Below are positions 10,476 to 18,118 of a DNA stretch of 64,000 bases, piece by piece (position 1 is the stretch's first letter; the number at the start of each line of letters is the position of its first letter). Origin of the DNA: Arcanobacterium_A hippocoleae_A (GTDB taxonomy: Bacteria > Actinomycetota > Actinomycetes > Actinomycetales > Actinomycetaceae); assembly GCA_040360365.1 (NCBI GenBank), contig CP136412.1; one strand, 5' to 3'. A program made the position numbers and the translations under genes. The notes under the pieces were generated by a model, which did not search any database, was not told the origin of the DNA, and saw only the letters and a program-made list of their open reading frames with translations.

Positions 10476-11722
10476 GCCAACCTCCCCTCGTTTGTTAACT
10501 GAACTGGTGCCATGGTTCCATCCGCGAGATGGAAGGTGAGCTGATGCTCGAAGGCCTCGATCATCACGACCTGCTCGCCAACCACAGCCGGGTCGAACCC
10601 TTGGGTGCCGAGCACGTCCGTGCAGGCTTGTTCGAGGAGGCTTTCTCGCAGGTTGTGCCCACTACAGGGGTTTCCGTTCCCAGTGCAGGCACTCCAACAG
10701 CGCCAGAACTTATACGAAGTTCCAGACTTGTAGGTGCGGGTTTTACGTTGATAATTCTTCCCGCACGCGCCGCAACAGATCCGCCCGGTGAATACGCCCG
10801 TGTTTTTTGACGGGGTCGCAGCCGGACCTGCCTCACGCCTGTGCGCGATTTCTTCCTGCACCGCGTCAAAGGTTACTTCGTTGATGATTGCTGGTAGCGC
10901 ATTGTCGACCCAGTATCGCGGCAGCTCCCCGTCGTTGAAGGAGCGTGTGGGTGCTTGGATTGTGGGGCGGTACATTTTCTGTAGCATTTGGCAGCCCTTG
11001 TACCGCTCATTTTCGAGCATGCGACGAAACACGGATCCGTAGAACCGTCCCCCTCCTCGAGAGCGTTTACCTTCAGCATTGAGCATCGTCGCGGTTTTCT
11101 CCGGGCTGATCCCATCGAGATAATTGGCAAACAGTAAGCGCACGATCTTGGCTTCTTCTTCGACGATCGTGAACTGGCCGTCTGCCCATTGGTATCCATA
11201 GACAACGAAGGAGTTCGTGCCACCGCTCTTGTATCGGTTCCGGATCGCCCATTTCACGTTCTGGGATAGCGAGCGTGATTCTTCTTGAGCAAACGACGCC
11301 AACAAAGTCAGCAACAGTTCCCCGTCAGCGCTAAGGGTGTCGATACGTTCGCGTTCGAACCGTACGGCCACGCCCAGGTCTTTGAGCTCACGGACCGTAG
11401 CGAGCAGATCGACAGTGTTGCGAGCCAGGCGTGAGATCGATTTACACAACACAATATCGACACCCCCACTCCTGGCTGCGTCCATCAAGTCTGCCAGGCC
11501 TTGCCGGGATTTCGTTGACGTACCCGTAATACCCTCATCGGTGAACACGCCCGCATAGGCCCATCCGGGTGTGGACTGGATCAGGCGCGAATAATACGAA
11601 ACCTGCGCCGATAGGGATGCTAACTGCTCCGCACCGTTGGTCGAGACCCTCGCGTATGCCGCCACGTTGACCAGCTTCGGGGCAGGCGACCGCACCGGTG
11701 TCACCACACTAACTTGTGCCAC
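10472..11722 (-). CDS. Large serine recombinase (copy 2, lacks the coiled-coil tail)
   Basis: Second serine recombinase directly upstream of the first. It has AAYARVSTNGAEQ, ISRLARNTVDLLATVRELKDLGVAVRFERE and FAQEESRSLSQNVKWA, then a recombinase domain and a zinc ribbon (CCGACGKNYQRK...CSG). It ends soon after the ribbon, without the long coiled coil seen in copy 1. The GTG at 11722 was chosen because AAAGGAG lies six bases before it; an ATG at 11752 has no such site. Tandem non-identical serine recombinases may form a hetero-oligomer or serve separate integration and excision roles; that is inference. Confidence 0.9.
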   Translation of the reverse strand: MAQVSVVTPVRSPAPKLVNVAAYARVSTNGAEQLASLSAQVSYYSRLIQSTPGWAYAGVFTDEGITGTSTKSRQGLADLMDAARSGGVDIVLCKSISRLARNTVDLLATVRELKDLGVAVRFERERIDTLSADGELLLTLLASFAQEESRSLSQNVKWAIRNRYKSGGTNSFVVYGYQWADGQFTIVEEEAKIVRLLFANYLDGISPEKTATMLNAEGKRSRGGGRFYGSVFRRMLENERYKGCQMLQKMYRPTIQAPTRSFNDGELPRYWVDNALPAIINEVTFDAVQEEIAHRREAGPAATPSKNTGVFTGRICCGACGKNYQRKTRTYKSGTSYKFWRCWSACTGNGNPCSGHNLRESLLEQACTDVLGTQGFDPAVVGEQVVMIEAFEHQLTFHLADGTMAPVQLTNEGRLA

Positions 11723-11768
11723 GTTTTCTCCTTTCGCGTTAGGTCTATACACGCTCTAAACCAAGTGT

Positions 11769-11978
11769 TTATCCAGTCGTTTCGCCCACAATCTGTGGTT
11801 GATAGATCGGCGTCCACGCCCTCCATAACAACCGGTGAGCACGCTGATACTCTGCGGGTGTGAGCACACCCCGCCCCGCCAGCACGCTCAACGTGTGAGA
11901 GTCCGTAATGAAGGCGAGTTCTCGGGCGAACACGTCAGGTTGGGCCAGTTGATCAACAGGAGCGGCGAGCGTGTTCAT
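11769..11978 (-). CDS. Small recombinase-associated protein (SHOCT-like)
   Basis: A 69-residue protein starting MNTLAAPVDQLAQP. Its C-terminal half, with LTPAEYQRAHRLLW, resembles the short SHOCT-type helical motif often encoded next to serine recombinases in mobile elements. The ATG at 11978 overlaps the stop of the upstream gene (ATGA). Its role is unknown; the position suggests a recombination accessory or regulatory factor. Confidence 0.6.
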   Translation of the reverse strand: MNTLAAPVDQLAQPDVFARELAFITDSHTLSVLAGRGVLTPAEYQRAHRLLWRAWTPIYQPQIVGETTG

Positions 11979-12358
11979 GGTCGTCCGCCCCTCGTGCCGA
12001 AGCGAGCACGTACATAACAGGCGTGACAGCAAAACTTTTGACCTGGCTTATCCACGATCGCGAAGCGGCGTCCGCAGTGCGTACAGGTCTGCTCGCGCAC
12101 AGGCTCGGTTTTCTGTCGTTCCCGCCATGCTTTGTGTCTGCAGGCGGGCGAGCAAAACCGAGCCCGAACACCTCCCTGTATAGGGCTGGCACACCAGTGG
12201 CATACCTGCCAAGCCATCACCGGAGCGGCGTCAAGGTTTCGGCTGGTGCAGTACGAGCGCACCTGGTCACGAGTCAGGCCACAAAAATCGGCAATCGCTT
12301 TATACCCCCAGCCAGCCATGCGCAGGTTACGGATACGTTGTTCATCAAGATCATTCAC
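11975..12358 (-). CDS. HTH plus double zinc-finger protein (sigma-70-like annotation class)
   Basis: 127 residues. The N-terminus (about 5-35) looks like a sigma-70 region 4-type helix-turn-helix (RIRNLRMAGWGYKAIADFCG, LTRDQVRSYC). Two treble-clef-like CxxC...CxxxC units follow (CHWCA...FCSPAC and CTHCG...FCCHAC). It heads the four-gene recombinase operon. Proteins of this shape accompany tandem serine recombinases in other elements and may act as directionality or regulatory factors; that is inference. Confidence 0.65.
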   Translation of the reverse strand: MNDLDEQRIRNLRMAGWGYKAIADFCGLTRDQVRSYCTSRNLDAAPVMAWQVCHWCASPIQGGVRARFCSPACRHKAWRERQKTEPVREQTCTHCGRRFAIVDKPGQKFCCHACYVRARFGTRGGRP

Positions 12359-12373
12359 AGTAGGGTCACTCCC

Positions 12374-12410
12374 TTCACCCCACTGCCGACAAACCTCCGA
12401 TTGTTAAATC
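12374..12410. repeat. Dispersed 37-bp repeat, copy 1
   Basis: TTCACCCCACTGCCGAC at 12374-12390, a short spacer, then CTCCGATTGTTAAATC. The same block recurs at 49737, 55534 and, interrupted, at 43249. This copy sits directly upstream of the minus-strand zinc-finger gene starting at 12358. Confidence 0.75.
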
Positions 12411-12430
12411 CGCCCGTAAAATGACGAAAA

Positions 12431-12483
12431 GCCCCGCCACCACCAGCTCCCCGAGGATTGGGAAGTCACAGTGATGACGGGGC
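12431..12483 (-). terminator. Hairpin downstream of the endolysin
   Basis: GCCCCG at 12431 pairs with CGGGGC at 12478-12483, with further inner pairing. On the minus strand the stem is followed by TTTTCG. It should terminate the late operon after the lysis genes. Confidence 0.55.
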
Positions 12484-12504
12484 TAGATTGCGCCGTAACG
12501 CGTG

Positions 12505-13338
12505 TTAGTAGCCGAGCTTGGCGTTCACTCGCGCCTGCACGGCGGCGTAGAGGTTGCCCAGGCGGCGCTTACGTTCCTCACCATTGCCATAGTCGCCACG
12601 GATTACCGCGTCGGCGAGGGCGTCAATGTTGGGTGCGGCAGGATTGGCAGCAGGCGCACGGCCCGCGAGCTTTTCGTTGACTCGCTGTTGGACGGCGGCG
12701 TAGTTGGCTCCGAGGCGGCGCTTGCGCTCGTCACCGTTCCCGTATTCACCGCGGATTACCGCGTCAGCCAACGCGTCAATATTCGGTGCCGCAGGAGCAG
12801 GTGCAGGATTCGGAGCTGGTGCTGGCGTGTTGCCTGTCATTTGGTCGTACCAGTACTGGGCGCGTGCCATGTAGGCGGCATGCTGGGAACCAACAAGCGA
12901 TGCCGGGCAGGCCGTAGCAGAGAAGTCTTTGTGCCCGAAGACATTCTTGCCCCAGGCCGGGCGGCCGAGACCGTAGAACTTGCAGATCGCGGCGACGAGG
13001 TGTGCTCCATTGTCGAGGCACGCCTCGGATACAGACCAAGGATCGGAAGAAACATCTGCGTGTTCAATACCAATGGAGGTGGTGTTAGCGTCCCAGTTTC
13101 CTGCATGCCATGCAGTATCGCGATCCCATACGAGCTGGCCTATGCGTCCGTCGGTTTGGACTTGGTAGTGGGCTGAGGCTGGGCGGGTTTGCCACACGTC
13201 GTAGCAGCCTTTAATGGTGAGGTTGCCTGCGTTGTGGTGGATGATGACCTTATCGATCCGCCGCCCGTTACGCCCTGGCGTGTAGTGTTTGTTCATGATG
13301 AGGTCGATATCAGCCTCAAGCGTGTTCCAATTCTTCAT
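12505..13338 (-). CDS. Phage endolysin: N-acetylmuramoyl-L-alanine amidase with two CW_7 repeats
   Basis: Cell-wall lytic enzyme of the lysis module. Residues about 20-165 form an amidase_2/PGRP-like domain with zinc-ligand-type histidines (VIIHHNAGN, DTAWHAGNWD, FGHKDFSATACP). The C-terminus carries two CW_7 (Cpl-7-type) cell-wall-binding repeats, each reading NIDALADAVIRG-YGNG-ERKRRLG, joined by a Pro/Ala-rich linker. The stop of the upstream holin overlaps its start. The product cleaves peptide from glycan once the holin opens the membrane. Confidence 0.93.
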   Translation of the reverse strand: MKNWNTLEADIDLIMNKHYTPGRNGRRIDKVIIHHNAGNLTIKGCYDVWQTRPASAHYQVQTDGRIGQLVWDRDTAWHAGNWDANTTSIGIEHADVSSDPWSVSEACLDNGAHLVAAICKFYGLGRPAWGKNVFGHKDFSATACPASLVGSQHAAYMARAQYWYDQMTGNTPAPAPNPAPAPAAPNIDALADAVIRGEYGNGDERKRRLGANYAAVQQRVNEKLAGRAPAANPAAPNIDALADAVIRGDYGNGEERKRRLGNLYAAVQARVNAKLGY

Positions 13339-13703
13339 GACTGGTTCTCCTTTTCTGTTGGGTTGTTAGCGGTTGAGGGTTTGGTTAGTGGGGGTCTGGT
13401 TTCGGCTCGGTTAGCGATCGCATCGAGCGCCCCACGCATCTGCGCCGGGACAGGCAGGCCGAGTCGGGTGGCATTTTCGATTAGGGAGATGCCTTCGTTG
13501 GATAGGTAGAAGAAAATGACCGCCGCCCGTAGCACTCCTGGGGTGTCGAGGACGTGGACGTCGATCAGGTGGGCGAGGCCGACGAGGGTGAAGATGATCA
13601 ACGCGTAGACGAGGCCGTCGAGGCCTCCAAGGTAGGCGGCGAGCCACGCACCGATACCGGCGATTGTGGTTTGGGTGGCGTGCCAGATGGCGTGTAGAGA
13701 CAT
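13335..13703 (-). CDS. Phage holin
   Basis: 122-residue membrane protein with two or three hydrophobic helices (TIAGIGAWLAAYLGGLDGL, YALIIFTLVGLAHLIDV, a weaker one near GVLRAAVIFFYL) and a charged tail. The pattern DVHVLDTPGVLRAAVIFFYLSNEGISLIEN is typical of the toxin-secretion/phage-lysis holin family. The last bases overlap the endolysin start, the usual two-gene lysis arrangement. Confidence 0.88.
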   Translation of the reverse strand: MSLHAIWHATQTTIAGIGAWLAAYLGGLDGLVYALIIFTLVGLAHLIDVHVLDTPGVLRAAVIFFYLSNEGISLIENATRLGLPVPAQMRGALDAIANRAETRPPLTKPSTANNPTEKENQS

Positions 13704-13735
13704 GAGAATTATTCCTTATCTATTGGGCATAAAAA

Positions 13736-13764
13736 TTGCCTACACCCACATCGGGTGAAGGCAA
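13736..13764 (-). terminator. Rho-independent terminator between tail and lysis genes
   Basis: TTGCCTACACCC (13736-13747) pairs with GGGTGAAGGCAA (13753-13764). On the minus strand the stem is followed by TTTTTATG. It separates the small gene at 13789 from the holin. Confidence 0.75.
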
Positions 13765-13788
13765 CAAAGAATCCGGCGTCGCAGCGAC

Positions 13789-14007
13789 TTACATGGTCGG
13801 GTCGGTGAGCACTTCCAGAATTGGCATGGTTAGGTCGAGTGAAGCGCTTGCTGGCTCTAGGATCGCAGTAGTTTGAACGTCATCTGCTGGTGGTGCGGGC
13901 GTGGCATCAGATTCGACTGGGACGATCGGCAACTGCACCTCATCTGGTGATGACTCATCGACGGAAACTTCGGTCAGTTCTGTGTCCTTTTCTTCCTTGG
14001 CCTTCAT
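13789..14007 (-). CDS. Small acidic phage protein of unknown function
   Basis: 72 residues, rich in Glu, Asp, Pro and Val with no hydrophobic helix, probably disordered. The start overlaps the stop of the upstream gene by 4 bases, which supports translation. It resembles the short unstructured proteins often found between tail fibre and holin. No function can be assigned. Confidence 0.6.
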   Translation of the reverse strand: MKAKEEKDTELTEVSVDESSPDEVQLPIVPVESDATPAPPADDVQTTAILEPASASLDLTMPILEVLTDPTM

Positions 14008-14426
14008 TGGCCACCCTTGGTGATGGCGTCGTAGAGAACGTCGTAGGCTTCCGCCGCCACGCCAGACAGTTCACCCTCATAGCCGTCAAGAAGTGCTTTC
14101 ACGTCTTTTTCGTGGTTTTCGTAGGTCGGGCCAGAGACTTCAGCGACCGACGCGAGTAGTGCTTGGCGGGCGTCGAGAAACTCACCAGCTTTCTCGGGGT
14201 TGGCGAGGACGAAGGTTCCGTCTTCTGCGAATACTGGGCGGCCGTGCTCGTCGAGCGTGGCGTAGGCGGTGACGAGGTCGTATTCGTCTTCCCCGAACCG
14301 GGCAATCGCCTCCTTCACCAAGGTGAGCAGTTTCGAGCGGGCACGAGACTGCGCGGACTTCAAGGGCATGCTGGTGAGTAGCTCTGCGATAGGTTGTAGA
14401 TGCTGGTTGGCGATCATGATTTCCAT
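14004..14426 (-). CDS. Phage tail-region protein (DUF1617-like)
   Basis: 140 residues, mostly helical. Features include LLTSMPLKSAQSRARSKLL at the N-terminus and a middle GRPVFAEDGTFVLANPEKAGEFLDA that resembles DUF1617 proteins found just after tail fibre genes. It starts 16 bases after the tail spike gene with a purine-rich site upstream. Its role in the virion is not known. Confidence 0.6.
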   Translation of the reverse strand: MEIMIANQHLQPIAELLTSMPLKSAQSRARSKLLTLVKEAIARFGEDEYDLVTAYATLDEHGRPVFAEDGTFVLANPEKAGEFLDARQALLASVAEVSGPTYENHEKDVKALLDGYEGELSGVAAEAYDVLYDAITKGGQ

Positions 14427-14441
14427 GGATGTTTCCTTTCC

Positions 14442-17273
14442 TTATGCGAGGTTGGTAGACATGGTAGATAGGCCGGTGTTGGAGTAGTACTGCCAAGTAA
14501 TGTTTGTTCCTGAGCGTGAAATGGTGGTGATCCATCCGTGGTTAAGGAGCGAGATCAGTGAATTCACTCGGCTCATCAAATCCTTGGTGCGATCGAACAG
14601 GCGGGTCATGTTGTAATACGAACCGTTGGTGACGACCATCAGGTCGTAGGTGTGGAAGACGATTTTCGACAGCCCGCTTTGTCCCACCCAGCCCGAGTGC
14701 GTGCCGCTGCCTGTGAGCGTGCAGTCTTGCAAGGTGACGTAGCGTGAACCGGTGGTGTAGAACTTATACCCACCAGTACGCAGGTCGGAGCCGAGGTGGA
14801 TTCCGGCTTTCCCGTAAAACAACCCTTTCGGGTCAAGGGTCAGGCACGTGTAGTAGGTGCCGCCTTCGGTGTCTTGGTAGGTCCAGGCAACGTAGTCGCC
14901 TTTATAGGCGAGCTGGCCTACGATGCCTTGCACATTGGGCTTGTCCTTATGGGCTCTGCGTGCGAACTCGCCGATATAGCGGGTGCCGTACCAAAACTGC
15001 ATCCCAGCACTCGTGATCTTGCCTTCCAGCGTGTCCCCGTTATACCAGGCGATTTGATATGGGCTAATCCTGATAGATTGTCTCCAGTCTGCCAGCCCTA
15101 CTTGGATTGCGTTAGTAGAAAGCTTGTCGCCTGTAATCGACCTAGCGGCGATCCTGCCTGCGTTGAGATAGCCGGTGGTGATCTTGCCAGCATCCAGCGA
15201 AGCGATCTTCGCGCTCGTGACCGCAGCGTTTTTAATCATCGCATTAGTAATAAACCCGTTAGCGATCGTGAGCTTATCAGAGGTAATACTTCCTGCAGCG
15301 ATCCTAGCTGCGGCAAGAGTACCACTAGTGATTTTACCGGCTGACAGGGAGCCGATTTTCGCGTCGGTGATCGCGGCGTTCGCGATCATCGCGTTCGTAA
15401 TAAACCCGTTGGCGATTGTGAGCTTGTCGGAGGTGATTGATCCAGCCTGAATGCGTGCCGCTGCCAGGTAGCCGGTGGTGATTTTCGCGGCGGACAGTGA
15501 GCTGATTTTCGCATCTGTGATTGAAGTGTTGGCGATGTGTGCGGTGCCGATTGCGGCATCTGCGATGTGTGCTTGGCTGATCGCTTTCGACCCGATCATC
15601 GCAGCCCCAACTGGTGTTGGTTCCCATTGGTTGTGGGAGAGAATATATTGGCGGGCGATCACGCCATCTACACGCACTTGCCATAGTGCGCCTTCTGGCC
15701 TGCTGGTCGCGTCCGCCACAGTCGGATCGAGGCTCGCAACCGTGAGCCGTCCATCCGAGGTAACCGCAATATCGTGGGCATCCTGCGCTAGCTCAGCCGC
15801 AGTCGCTGCAGCCGCCTTCGCTTCGTTGATATCATCTTGCGCCCCTCGGAGGCGCTGACTGACCTGGTCTACTATGGTCTGCGCTTCATGGGCAGCGGCG
15901 AGGGCTTGATCTCCTTGCACGCGCGCCGCATCCAGCTCTGCACTGATTTGGGCATGATTCAAATCCGTCGCCAATGCAACCCAGCCTGGTTGCCCAGTGT
16001 CAGTGAGCTGGTAGATCCAGATTTCGGTTGTCTCACCATTGCTTTTAAACCATGTGTCACCTAGTTGAGCTTTCTCAGGTTGGGCGCTGCCGTAGTGGTT
16101 GGTGTTTTTCCCATCCGCACTAGCCAACGCAAACCCTGCCACATCCGATGCCGATACCGCCGTGCTCATCGCAGACTTCACTTGCTGGGTGACGGAGGTG
16201 AACTTCCGAGCAGCAGAGCCGAGTTCGACCGAAATATAGTTACATGTGAGCGGGTTGTATTCGTATGCCACCACCCGCGCCGTGAGCGCAATCCCAAGAT
16301 CGCCGTGGCGGACGGTCACGGTGTCGCCAATTTCGACGGTTTCGAGCTGGGCGAGGTCTGCGTATTCCTTGATGGTGGCGAGGTCGACGAACCGCACCTT
16401 ATACGACCCAGACGGCTCATCCACATGCTTGACGCTAAATTCTGCTGCCGCGAGACGGCGCAGCTGCGCGTGTGCCTGATCGAGTGGAAGTTCGCTCTCA
16501 CGTGGATTGTCAGTGTCGGTGATGGCTTTAACCTGCCCGTAGCGGATGACGCGGATGCGTGGCACCACATAATCACCCAGTCTCGAGCTATCAACATACA
16601 GTTCAGGCAAAAGTAGCCCATCATAACCGACTGGCAAAATCCGCGTCATCACCGTCGAAAAATCAATAGTCGATTCAAACCCGGTGAGATTCTTCCGCTC
16701 ACGGATAACCATCCCATGATCAGCTCCACGCCGTGGGGTGTGGTGGATCAGCCAATTATCGCGGGCCAGTTCACCACCCCAACGCGAAGCAAACGAATTA
16801 TCCTCACCCGCATCCATCAAAGCTTGGGCGACGGGCATGCGCACCATCCGCGCCGACGAGCGCGTCACCGTATCCGAGGATGTCGCAGTGAAACCGTGTT
16901 TGGTGTTCGCCGCGCCAAGAATCTGGGTCAGTGCGTCTTTCGCAGTCTTGTTGACAACGTAGGTGTCGGCGACCAAATTCGCAGCCAGATCATAGAAGAC
17001 GTGAAACGCGCTCACCTCGAGCAAGCCGTCAAGGGTGGTAGTAACCTCGCTAATCCGAAAACCCTGACGTTGCTCCAGCCCTGGCACGGGCGCTGCCACA
17101 ATGTTCTCAAGTACGAGGTGCTGTGCTGCAGGCCCATCTGCCGGATAGGTGAAGATCAGTGAGAATTCACCGCCAAGCTCTTCGCTCACGATCGGGTTGA
17201 TAATCTCCCGGTCGAGCACGCCGAGTCCGGTGGTGGTGAAAATAGTGCTAGTGCGGGCATGAACTGTAATCAT
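14442..17273 (-). CDS. Phage tail spike / tail-associated lysin-like (Tal) protein
   Basis: 943-residue baseplate protein. The first 370 residues match the phage minor structural protein N-terminal fold (LDREIINPIVSEELGGEFSL, VSAFHVFYDLAANLVADTYV), which forms the tail tip hub. A coiled-coil and linker region follows, then about 150 residues of collagen-like stacked repeats (SITSDKLTIANGFITNAMI, ITDAKIGSLSAGKIT, three near-copies) that probably build a triple-stranded fibre. The C-terminus (WYNGDTLEGKI, GGTYYTCLTL) is likely to contact the host surface. The ATG at 17273 was chosen because homologues begin MITV; an upstream in-frame start adds GKGSS-type residues. Confidence 0.88.
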   Translation of the reverse strand: MITVHARTSTIFTTTGLGVLDREIINPIVSEELGGEFSLIFTYPADGPAAQHLVLENIVAAPVPGLEQRQGFRISEVTTTLDGLLEVSAFHVFYDLAANLVADTYVVNKTAKDALTQILGAANTKHGFTATSSDTVTRSSARMVRMPVAQALMDAGEDNSFASRWGGELARDNWLIHHTPRRGADHGMVIRERKNLTGFESTIDFSTVMTRILPVGYDGLLLPELYVDSSRLGDYVVPRIRVIRYGQVKAITDTDNPRESELPLDQAHAQLRRLAAAEFSVKHVDEPSGSYKVRFVDLATIKEYADLAQLETVEIGDTVTVRHGDLGIALTARVVAYEYNPLTCNYISVELGSAARKFTSVTQQVKSAMSTAVSASDVAGFALASADGKNTNHYGSAQPEKAQLGDTWFKSNGETTEIWIYQLTDTGQPGWVALATDLNHAQISAELDAARVQGDQALAAAHEAQTIVDQVSQRLRGAQDDINEAKAAAATAAELAQDAHDIAVTSDGRLTVASLDPTVADATSRPEGALWQVRVDGVIARQYILSHNQWEPTPVGAAMIGSKAISQAHIADAAIGTAHIANTSITDAKISSLSAAKITTGYLAAARIQAGSITSDKLTIANGFITNAMIANAAITDAKIGSLSAGKITSGTLAAARIAAGSITSDKLTIANGFITNAMIKNAAVTSAKIASLDAGKITTGYLNAGRIAARSITGDKLSTNAIQVGLADWRQSIRISPYQIAWYNGDTLEGKITSAGMQFWYGTRYIGEFARRAHKDKPNVQGIVGQLAYKGDYVAWTYQDTEGGTYYTCLTLDPKGLFYGKAGIHLGSDLRTGGYKFYTTGSRYVTLQDCTLTGSGTHSGWVGQSGLSKIVFHTYDLMVVTNGSYYNMTRLFDRTKDLMSRVNSLISLLNHGWITTISRSGTNITWQYYSNTGLSTMSTNLA

Positions 17274-17345
17274 TGAAGACCCCTTTCCAAACAAGACAAG
17301 ACGGCCAGCCAGTGCACAAACGGCTCAAAAATAAATGCACAAATA

Positions 17346-17369
17346 GGGTGCGGACGTTTTTCCGTACCC
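17346..17369 (-). terminator. Hairpin between Dit and tail spike genes
   Basis: GGGTGCGGA (17346-17354) pairs with TCCGTACCC (17361-17369), one mismatch, in the 150-base gap between the two tail genes. No strong T-run follows, so it may attenuate transcription instead of ending it. Confidence 0.4.
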
Positions 17370-17425
17370 CAAATGGCTTAGTTTAATTTGACGAAACACA
17401 GATAAATGCATGAGTAAGGATGATT

Positions 17426-18118
17426 TTAAAGACCCCGCCAATTCGGTATGATGACCACTTTTGATATGCCCGCGCCAAGAGTGATCTGATTTAAACCAGG
17501 TTTTAACACTGGGAACGATCCTGTTAACGCATCGGTCTGGACTTTCCCGTGGGCGTGTGCGACGAGGCGTTCGCTGTCGAGCGTGACGGAGCCTGCTGGC
17601 GAATTCACGTGATAGACGCGCGCATTGATCGTCAAAGACAACGCTCCGGTGCCAGTAACGGTGATGATCGGATCAGCATCCAACAGGCTAGGGTTGGTGA
17701 GCGTCCCCGACTCCAACATCGTTACGGGCTTCAAGCCCTCAGACAAATAGCTGAAGGGCTGGCAGGTGAGCCACGCAGTGAAGAACCCCCACCCCGACAA
17801 CTCCCTCCGAAGTTCGCTCACTTCGCAGTGCTTAACCTTGCGGTAAACACCAGGATCGGCAGTGAACGCGATCGTAGAAGCATTCGTGAGCTCGTAGACG
17901 GCTTTCCTGTAGTTCTCGAGCCTGTCGCGGATAGGAATCGCAAGCTCAAGCTCAAATTCAGCGTCCTCCCAGCCCGTGAACCTGGTCAACGTGCCTGCAC
18001 GGCCTTCGACCTTAATATCGTCAACAGCTCTTATTGCAACTGGCAGCGCGACTGGTGCGGTAAGCCGCAGCCCAAGCGAAGCCGAAGTGGTCTGGTCGCC
18101 CAGGGTGAAGCCGTACAT
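17426..18118 (-). CDS. Distal tail protein (Dit)
   Basis: 230 residues. It forms the ring joining tail tube and baseplate in siphoviruses. The N-terminus MYGFTLGDQTTSASLGLRL and the segment VEGRAGTLTRFTGWEDAEFEL are typical of the phage tail component family (Siphovirus-type tail, SPP1 gp19.1-like). A galectin-like C-terminal half follows (VTGTGALSLTINARVYHV). It begins one base into the tape measure stop, consistent with operonic order tape measure, Dit, tail spike. Confidence 0.88.
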   Translation of the reverse strand: MYGFTLGDQTTSASLGLRLTAPVALPVAIRAVDDIKVEGRAGTLTRFTGWEDAEFELELAIPIRDRLENYRKAVYELTNASTIAFTADPGVYRKVKHCEVSELRRELSGWGFFTAWLTCQPFSYLSEGLKPVTMLESGTLTNPSLLDADPIITVTGTGALSLTINARVYHVNSPAGSVTLDSERLVAHAHGKVQTDALTGSFPVLKPGLNQITLGAGISKVVIIPNWRGL

